A stretch of 11,197 nt of DNA from assembly GCA_002305415.1 (NCBI GenBank), contig DBQX01000049.1, positions 1 to 11,197 on the forward strand, in the 5' to 3' direction. Positions within the stretch are counted from its first letter, which is position 1. Every line of letters starts with the position of its first letter. The translations under genes and the position numbers were made by a program. Of the stretch, positions 6,438 to 11,197 are shown piece by piece. Origin of the DNA: Actinomycetales bacterium UBA1383. Its GTDB lineage: Bacteria > Actinomycetota > Actinomycetes > Actinomycetales > Actinomycetaceae. The notes beneath the pieces were generated by a model, which saw nothing but the letters and a program-made list of their open reading frames with translations, was not told the DNA's origin and ran no database searches.

Positions 6438-7633
6438 GCGCCTCCCGCGGCGGGTTCGCTGCCCGTCTGCTCCTGGCCCAGACGCTCGTGATCCTGATCG
6501 GCGCCGTCACCCTGCTGTTCGTCGCCCTCGGACTCGCCCCGGGACTGTTCCGCACGCACGTCGAGCGGGCCGTCGGGCCGATCACGCCCGAACTGGCCAC
6601 CCACCTCGACATGGCCTTCGCCCGCGCGACCCTGATCTCGCTCGGGATCGCGACGGCCGCCGCGATGGTGGCCGCCCTCGCCGTCGCCAGCTTCATCACC
6701 CGGCGCGCGGTGCGGCCCATCGAGGAACTCGCGCGGGCCGCCGCCGCCGTGTCCCAGGGCGATTACAGCATGCGGGTCGAATCACGCGGGCTGGGCACCG
6801 AACTGACCACCCTGAACGACGCGTTCAACACGATGGCCCGCGAGATCGCCGCGACAGAACGGACCCGGGCCGAGATGCTGCGCGACCTCGCCCACGAGTT
6901 GCGCACCCCGTTGACCAGCGTGCGGGGCTACCACGAAGCCATCGCCGACGGAGTCCTCCCCGCCGACCGCGCGACGTTCGCGCGCGTCGAGGCAGAACTG
7001 TCGCGGATGGAACGGTTGGTCGACGACGTGGCCACGGTGTCCCGGGTGCAGGAGCGGCGCCTGGTCCTCGACCGGCGCACCGTCCAGGTCTCCGACCTCG
7101 TGTCCGGCGCCGCCGAGAACATCGCTGTCCCGGCGCACAACGCCGGCGTCACGGTGCAAGTCGATCACACCGCAGGAGACGCCGCCGTGTGGGTGGACCC
7201 CGACCGGATGCACGAGGTCTTGGGCAACCTGCTCACCAACGCGCTACGACACACCCCCACCGGAGGCACGATCACGATCGGGACCCGGATGAGTAGCGCC
7301 AAGGGCACCGAGGTCGAGATCTCGGTCGCCGACACCGGGACAGGGATCGCGCCCGAGCACCTGCCCCGCCTCTTCGAGCGCTTCTACCGCGCCGAACGGG
7401 GTCGCTCACGCAGCGACGGTGGCAGCGGCATCGGCCTGGCCATCGTTCGCGGCCTGGTCGAAGCGCACGGCGGCCGCGTGCGCGCCGAGAGCCCCGGACT
7501 GGGTCACGGCGCCACCTTCACCCTGACCATGCCCCGGTCGGCCCACCCCCGCCCGGCGAGGCCCGCGCCGACCACCACCACCCCGGCTCGAGCCGGGAAC
7601 ACAGCAAAGAGAATCCGAAACGAGCGAGCCTGA
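6434..7633 (+). CDS. Two-component sensor histidine kinase
   Basis: 399 residues; ATG at 6434 overlaps the repaired regulator's stop (ATGA). Layout: membrane helix 1 (about 11-36), a very short extracytoplasmic loop (about 37-62), membrane helix 2 (about 64-88), HAMP (about 89-141), the phosphoacceptor helix with His154 in DLAHELRTPL, and the ATPase domain with N box (Asn265, Asn269 in NLLTNALRHT), G1 DTGTGI (300-305), F box FERFYR and G2 GSGIGLA (330-336). All catalytic motifs are present. A Pro/Thr/Arg-rich tail (about 369-399) follows. The extracytoplasmic loop of about 26 residues is too small for a folded sensor domain, so sensing probably uses the membrane helices or a partner such as the PepSY-like protein. 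A copper stimulus is inferred from neighbours. Confidence 0.95.
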   Translation: MSASRGGFAARLLLAQTLVILIGAVTLLFVALGLAPGLFRTHVERAVGPITPELATHLDMAFARATLISLGIATAAAMVAALAVASFITRRAVRPIEELARAAAAVSQGDYSMRVESRGLGTELTTLNDAFNTMAREIAATERTRAEMLRDLAHELRTPLTSVRGYHEAIADGVLPADRATFARVEAELSRMERLVDDVATVSRVQERRLVLDRRTVQVSDLVSGAAENIAVPAHNAGVTVQVDHTAGDAAVWVDPDRMHEVLGNLLTNALRHTPTGGTITIGTRMSSAKGTEVEISVADTGTGIAPEHLPRLFERFYRAERGRSRSDGGSGIGLAIVRGLVEAHGGRVRAESPGLGHGATFTLTMPRSAHPRPARPAPTTTTPARAGNTAKRIRNERA

Positions 7634-7652
7634 CGACGAAAGGAACTTGACG

Positions 7653-8156
7653 ATGAGTCAGCACGAGAAGAACGCACAGCACACGTCCACGACGGAGCGC
7701 TTGCAACGACCGCAGCGTCGGCGTCAGGATCCCCCGCAGATGGTTCCGGTGCCGTTGGACGAGCCGGACATGGTGGCGGTCGACACCACCTGGGGAGAAC
7801 TGCAGCCCATGTCCCCCGCACCAGGTGTGGAGACCATCGGTGAACTCGAGCTGATGGACCTGGTCGCCGACGGCGCCCTGCTCGTCGACGGCCGGACCGA
7901 ACAGTTCTACGCCGACTCGACCCTCCCGGGCGCGATCAACGTGCCGTTCAACCGCACCATCGAGCGCCGCGGCGATCTCGGGGACGACGCCCTGGTGATC
8001 CTGTTCTGCAACGGACCGCAATGCCCCCAGTCCCCCACCGCGATCCGCAACCTCGTGGACGACGGCTTCCCCGCCGACCGCATCCGCTACTACCGCGGCG
8101 GGATGCACGACTGGACCACGATGGCACTTCCCGTCGTCCCGGGACGCCCGACCTGA
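7653..8156 (+). CDS. Rhodanese-like domain protein
   Basis: 167 residues from the ATG at 7653, 8 nt after AGGA; the in-frame TTG at 7647 is unlikely because the same purine tract would be too close to it. Residues 1-55 are polar, Arg/Gln/Pro-rich and probably disordered, with no signal peptide, so I infer a cytoplasmic protein. A rhodanese fold spans about 60-160: LVDGR (77-81), LPGAINVP (91-98), the catalytic loop C119-NGPQ-C124-PQS, and YYRGGMHDW (146-154). Rhodanese domains carry sulfane sulfur as a Cys persulfide; Cys119 is at the catalytic position, and Cys124 gives an extra thiol in the loop. It starts 19 nt after the kinase stop and probably belongs to the same transcript. It may act in sulfur-based copper handling or thiol repair (inference). 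Confidence 0.85.
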   Translation: MSQHEKNAQHTSTTERLQRPQRRRQDPPQMVPVPLDEPDMVAVDTTWGELQPMSPAPGVETIGELELMDLVADGALLVDGRTEQFYADSTLPGAINVPFNRTIERRGDLGDDALVILFCNGPQCPQSPTAIRNLVDDGFPADRIRYYRGGMHDWTTMALPVVPGRPT

Positions 8157-8220
8157 GCCTCAATCCGGCCGCATCAGGGACGCCGTGGGAGATCCCGGGC
8201 CGCCGCTCAAATGGTGCGGA

Positions 8221-8814
8221 TCAGTCGCACTGGCGTTCCGCGGGCTCCTCGTACTCGGGCACCTGCCGCGATTCGGCCTCCTCGGGGGTCGTGGCGATGC
8301 CATTGGCAGCGATGTCCTCCATCAGCCAGTCCATTTCGTAGATCTCCCGCCGCTGGGCCTCACTGATCTCCACCGCCAGTTCACACACCCGGATGTCCTC
8401 GATCCCGGCGCGCTCGGACCGGGTGATCGCCATCGAGTGGTGGGGGATCATCGCACTCATGAAGTCCGTGTCATCCACGGTGGCCTGGCTCCGATCCAGG
8501 TAGGCACCACCGGCGAGCAGGAGCACACTCACCGCCACGACAACCGCGTTGGCCTTGGCGTTGCGGTACATGTTGAGCATCCACGCGAGCATGACCAACC
8601 CCATGGTCCCGCCCATGGTCAGCGCCATGAACGTACGGCTCCAGCTGAACCGCACATGGCTCAACTCGTAAGAGCTGATGAACATCACCCAGTACATGAC
8701 GACCATCCCGGTGAGGATCATCGCCGCGTAACGCAGGTACATCCCCATTCCGCCCCCGGACTGGTCGTGTTCCGTGTGGCGACCGCTCGACTGTTCGTTC
8801 TTCATATCCGACAC
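8221..8814 (-). CDS. DUF305 membrane protein
   Basis: 197 residues from the GTG at 8814, 8 nt after GGGGAG; the ATG at 8805 is an alternative. A His/Gly/Met-bearing polar N-terminus is followed by three membrane helices (about 27-48, 60-82 and 87-107) and a DUF305 region with the hallmark MIPHHSMAI (122-130), then a conserved-looking helix pair (about 132-172) and an acidic tail ending QCD. DUF305 proteins are ferritin-like helical proteins often found beside copper and silver resistance genes; their His/Met residues may bind metal. With an odd number of helices the DUF305 domain and N-terminus lie on opposite sides. It converges with the rhodanese gene (64 nt between stops) and is divergent from the SHOCT-multicopper oxidase operon. 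Confidence 0.9.
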   Translation of the reverse strand: MSDMKNEQSSGRHTEHDQSGGGMGMYLRYAAMILTGMVVMYWVMFISSYELSHVRFSWSRTFMALTMGGTMGLVMLAWMLNMYRNAKANAVVVAVSVLLLAGGAYLDRSQATVDDTDFMSAMIPHHSMAITRSERAGIEDIRVCELAVEISEAQRREIYEMDWLMEDIAANGIATTPEEAESRQVPEYEEPAERQCD

Positions 8815-8857
8815 GGTTCAATCTCCCCTTCGTGCAGTAACTTGAAGATGCTTCTCA

Positions 8858-8863
8858 ATTATC
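8858..8863 (-). promoter_or_regulatory. Possible -10 box for the DUF305 gene
   Basis: On the minus strand GATAAT (8863-8858) stands in a locally AT-rich patch, 43 nt upstream of the GTG start. It is a near-consensus -10; no matching -35 is seen at 16-18 nt. Confidence 0.35.
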
Positions 8864-8919
8864 GACCCATCCGGCATATCTCGCCCGGGCTCACGCGGAT
8901 GGTGGGAATTCCGGGTGGT

Positions 8920-8937
8920 GTTCAGATGTCGCTGAAC
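8920..8937. repeat. Perfect inverted repeat GTTCAG-N6-CTGAAC, possible operator
   Basis: GTTCAG (8920-8925) and CTGAAC (8932-8937) are exact reverse complements around atgtcg. The position between two divergent copper genes suits a dimeric regulator. No regulator family can be assigned. Confidence 0.35.
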
Positions 8938-9196
8938 GGGTGGCGGGCGGTCGACGAATGCCAGCACCTCGGCGGCACCGCGCTTCAGGTCAGTCGGGCG
9001 GCCTCCAGTAGGTCACCCGCGAGCCCCCCGGGCGCCCGCAGGGTGCCTGGCTGCGCCGCCAGGATCGTCGTGCCGGAGCGGCCCCCGGCTGATCGGGCTT
9101 ACTCGCGGCGCGGACGGGTCTACCCTTGAAATGCCCCCGCACGGTATTCGAGGCCGGTGGCTCCCGCCGGCTGTGATCACGAGGAGCGTGAGGACC

Positions 9197-9490
9197 ATGT
9201 GGAACGGGTACGGAATGGGTATGGGAATGGGCTGGGCCTGGGTGTTCGGGATCCTGCTCATGATCGGGATCGTGGTGCTGGTGGTGCTGGCGGTGCGGTA
9301 CATCGGCCCCGGCGGCTCGGGCAGGCAGGACCAGGGCGGCAGCACTGGCCAGGACCATCCCCCACAGGGCACCCGCACGTACGGCACCGGGAATGAACGC
9401 GCCCGCCAGGTCCTGGCCGAGCGCTACGCTCGCGGTGAGATCGAGACCTCCGAGTACCAGGAGCGGCTGCGCGCCCTCCGGGAGGAGTGA
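9197..9490 (+). CDS. Second SHOCT-domain membrane protein with Met/Gly-rich N-terminus
   Basis: 97 residues from the ATG at 9197, 10 nt after GAGGAG (9181-9186). The N-terminus MWNGYGMGMGMGW leads into one membrane helix (about 14-36), then a Gly/Gln/Pro-rich linker and a SHOCT domain (about 66-94: ERARQVLAERYARGEI, then the YQERLRALREE helix). It has the same domain order as the protein at 4773-5051 but clearly different sequence, so the two are paralogs rather than recent copies. Its stop lies 2 nt before the chosen oxidase start, so the two are surely cotranscribed and probably translationally coupled. Heading a copper-oxidase operon suggests a role in presenting copper or anchoring partners; this is inference. 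Confidence 0.85.
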   Translation: MWNGYGMGMGMGWAWVFGILLMIGIVVLVVLAVRYIGPGGSGRQDQGGSTGQDHPPQGTRTYGTGNERARQVLAERYARGEIETSEYQERLRALREE

Positions 9491-9492
9491 GC

Positions 9493-11013
9493 GTGCGGGA
9501 GATGACCCGCCGGCAGGCCCTGATCCTGGGTGCCGTGGGCGCGGGCAGCCTCGTCACGGGCGCCGTGGGCCTGTCGCAGACGGGGCTGCCGTGGGACCAG
9601 CGCTCCGGTCCGATTCCCTCCGGGGGCGGCGCGGACCTCCTCCAGCCAAATGTCCTTTCCAGCAGCGACGGCCTGCTGGAGGTCGAGCTGGAGATGGGCC
9701 GGGCCGAGGTGACCCTCGGAGACCGCACCGCCCTAATGCTGACCTACAACGGCACGGTCCCCGGTCCCACGTTGCGGCTCCGGCCGGGTGACACGCTGCG
9801 CGTGCGCCTCCACAACGACATCGACGAGCCCACGAACCTGCACGTCCACGGCCTGCACGTCTCACCCGAGGGCAACGGGGACAACCCGTTCCTGAAGATC
9901 GAGCCGGGCGAGACCTTCGACTACGAGTTCACCCTCCCCTCCGACCATCCCACCGGGACCTTCTGGTACCACCCCCACCACCACGGGTACGTGGCGGACC
10001 AGATCTTCGCCGGACTGTACGGCGCGATCCTGGTGGAGGACGGCCCGCCCGCGGACGGCGAGCGCCTCCTCATCGTCTCCGACGTCTCCCTGACCAGCGA
10101 CGGCAACGTCCGCGCCGCCTCCATCCGGGACCGGATGATGGGCCGCGAGGGTGAGATCGTGCTGGTCAACGGCCAGGTCCAGCCACGCATCGCCGCCACC
10201 GCCGGGCGGAGGGAGCGGTGGCGCGTGGTCAACACGTGCGTCTCGCGGCACCTGCGCCTCGACCTCGCGGGCATGGGGGCGCTGCTGCTGGGCGTGGACG
10301 TCGACCGCCACGAGCCCCGCGACCCCGGCGACCTCATCCTCGCCCCCGGCAACCGCGCCGAACTCCTCGTGACCGCCGACGCCGGAACCTCCGAGTTCCG
10401 CACCCTCGGCTACGACCGGGGCGGCATGGGGATGGGCATGATGGGCGGCGGCGGGCCCTTCGGGAACGACGGCCGCGCCGTCGTCCTCGCCACGGTGGAG
10501 GCGGACGGCAGCGGCCGGACCGGATTCGGCGACGCGGACGATGGCGGCCAGGCCGGCGCAGGGGACGAGGGGGGCGCGGCGACGTCGACCCTGCCGGAAC
10601 AGACCCTGCTCCGGGACCTGCGCGACGCCGAGCCCGCCGCGCGCCGCACCATCTCCTTCACGATGGGCATGGGAATGGGGGCGGGCATGACCTTCGGCTT
10701 CAACGGGCAGGAGTTCGACGCCGACCGCACCGATCAGGACCCCGCCGCCGGGTCGGTGGAGGAGTGGACCATCCTCAACACCACCCCCATGGACCACCCG
10801 TTCCACCTGCACGTGTGGCCGATGCAGGTGGTGGGGGCCAATGGATCGGCGGTGTCGGAGCCGTACTGGCGGGACGTGGTCCAGGTCCCGGCGGGCGAGA
10901 GCCGGACAATGCGGATCGCATTCGACACCTTCACCGGCCGGACCGTCTACCACTGCCACATCCTCGACCACGAGGACGCCGGCATGATGGGAGTAGTGGA
11001 GGCGAGCGGCTGA
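9493..11013 (+). CDS. Tat-exported multicopper oxidase (CueO/laccase-like)
   Basis: 506 residues from the GTG at 9493, 7 nt after GGAGG (9481-9485). The in-frame GTG at 9487 is only 1 nt from that site, so it is less likely; the ATG at 9502 is a further alternative. The N-terminus TRRQALILGAVGAG is a twin-arginine signal, suited to export of a folded copper enzyme. All four copper-ligand motifs are present: HVHG (about 117-120), YHPHHHG (159-165), HPFHLH (435-440) and HCHILDHEDAGM (487-498), the last giving the type 1 Cys488 with axial Met498. The length fits three-cupredoxin-domain enzymes such as CueO. Domain 2-3 regions contain Met-rich runs (MGMGMM about 312-317; MGMGMGAGM about 391-399) and a Gly/Asp-rich low-complexity loop (about 338-365). 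Likely oxidises Cu(I) to Cu(II) outside the membrane. Confidence 0.95.
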   Translation: MREMTRRQALILGAVGAGSLVTGAVGLSQTGLPWDQRSGPIPSGGGADLLQPNVLSSSDGLLEVELEMGRAEVTLGDRTALMLTYNGTVPGPTLRLRPGDTLRVRLHNDIDEPTNLHVHGLHVSPEGNGDNPFLKIEPGETFDYEFTLPSDHPTGTFWYHPHHHGYVADQIFAGLYGAILVEDGPPADGERLLIVSDVSLTSDGNVRAASIRDRMMGREGEIVLVNGQVQPRIAATAGRRERWRVVNTCVSRHLRLDLAGMGALLLGVDVDRHEPRDPGDLILAPGNRAELLVTADAGTSEFRTLGYDRGGMGMGMMGGGGPFGNDGRAVVLATVEADGSGRTGFGDADDGGQAGAGDEGGAATSTLPEQTLLRDLRDAEPAARRTISFTMGMGMGAGMTFGFNGQEFDADRTDQDPAAGSVEEWTILNTTPMDHPFHLHVWPMQVVGANGSAVSEPYWRDVVQVPAGESRTMRIAFDTFTGRTVYHCHILDHEDAGMMGVVEASG

Positions 11014-11049
11014 CCAACGATTGGCTCGGAGCCGGGCTTCGTCGGTCTG

Positions 11050-11197
11050 TTACAGCTCGTGCCCTGGGGCGATCATGTGACAGATCGCGTCCTCGGTGCA
11101 CGCGGCCGGGTCAAGTTCCTCGCTGCGACTGATCAGGTTCTCCAGTTCTGCTTCGAGGGCGACGAGCTCACGTTGTCGCTTCTGCACCTCGAGCCGC
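11050..11197 (-). CDS. MerR-family metal-responsive regulator, C-terminal fragment (cut by window edge)
   Basis: Only the last 48 codons are inside the window. They form a charged coiled-coil helix (RLEVQKRQRELVALEAELEN) followed by SRSEELDPAACTEDAICHMI and APGHEL. A long dimerisation helix followed by a Cys-bearing loop ending ICHMI is the usual C-terminus of heavy-metal MerR proteins (CueR, ZntR, MerR type), in which the two Cys bind metal. Here the pair is C-x5-C. The DNA-binding half lies beyond the edge. The gene converges on the oxidase with only 36 nt between stops; an 11-bp palindrome GGCTCGGAGCC (11023-11033) in the gap is too tight to call a terminator. Likely a copper or related metal sensor for this island. 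Confidence 0.75.
   Translation of the reverse strand, partial: RLEVQKRQRELVALEAELENLISRSEELDPAACTEDAICHMIAPGHEL

Larger units (their letters stand above)
8815..9196. other. Divergent intergenic region between DUF305 and the SHOCT-multicopper oxidase operon
   Basis: These 382 bases hold no gene I can support. They contain a possible minus-strand -10 (8858-8863), a perfect inverted repeat (8920-8937), a small palindrome GGAATTCC (8905-8912), a stem-loop CCTGGC-N6-GCCAGG (9046-9063), and a possible plus-strand -10 TACCCT (9121-9126) without a good -35. A 67-codon open frame at 8926-9129 has no ribosome site or recognisable features. Confidence 0.6.

Noticed and set aside
5689..6720. A 343-codon minus-strand open frame across the regulator and kinase genes
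   Set aside because: It opposes clear receiver, winged-helix and kinase sequence and has shadow-like composition.
6348..7296. Readthrough of the response-regulator frame into a long Arg/Pro-rich tail overlapping the kinase
   Set aside because: It results from the one-base shift at codon 206; the tail is the kinase gene read in another frame. No slippery site suggests programmed frameshifting.
8926..9129. A 67-codon plus-strand frame in the DUF305/SHOCT intergenic region
   Set aside because: No ribosome site, no domain or signal peptide, and it begins inside a palindrome that looks regulatory.
9862..10971. A 369-codon open frame on the minus strand inside the oxidase gene
   Set aside because: Antisense shadow of the multicopper oxidase, with no recognisable domain and biased composition.
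11023..11033. GGCTCGGAGCC palindrome between the oxidase and merR stops, considered as a terminator
   Set aside because: The arms meet with a single-base loop, so no normal hairpin can form, and no T-run follows.

Overview
The window is high-GC DNA with actinobacterial traits: strong GC bias at third codon positions, frequent GTG starts, GGAGG-type ribosome sites, a CsoR-type operator and SHOCT-domain proteins. I cannot name a genus. Almost every recognisable gene belongs to copper handling, mostly at the membrane or in the envelope, so this reads as a copper-resistance island. No transposase, integrase, tRNA, rRNA or CRISPR array is visible, so mobility cannot be judged. Bases 1-79 hold nothing I can assign.

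Left block (80-3087, minus strand): a perfect hairpin (80-107) closes a copper operon. The operon starts at a perfect CsoR-like palindrome (3073-3087) and encodes a 50-residue CxxC leader ORF (2891-3043). Its stop overlaps the start (TGATG) of a large Cu(I) P1B-ATPase that carries an N-terminal membrane-anchored cupredoxin domain and a C-terminal YHS domain (117-2891). Middle-left: a divergent Lgt-like membrane protein (3343-4134) converges on a tiny secreted Met/His/Cys-rich protein (4243-4455, minus).

Central operon (4773-8156, plus): five tightly packed genes, namely a SHOCT membrane protein, a PepSY-like exported protein, an OmpR/PhoB response regulator, a histidine kinase and a rhodanese-like protein. 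The first four are joined by ATGA/GTGA overlaps. The response regulator carries an apparent 1-nt deletion in the recognition helix of its DNA-binding domain (about 6346-6348), so as read it is broken. Upstream lies an 11-bp-phased repeat array (4671-4714) that looks like an OmpR/PhoB-type operator. A weaker version precedes the lgt-like gene (3216-3237).

Right block: a membrane DUF305 protein (8221-8814, minus) is divergent from a second SHOCT membrane protein (9197-9490), which leads into a Tat-exported multicopper oxidase (9493-11013). The window ends inside the C-terminus of a MerR-family metal regulator (11050-11197, minus).

Inferred working model: the ATPase exports cytosolic Cu(I); the multicopper oxidase oxidises it outside; the small Met/His-rich proteins and DUF305 bind copper or hand it on; the PepSY/two-component module and CsoR/MerR-type regulators sense it. 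The annotation rests on motifs read by eye; no searches were run.
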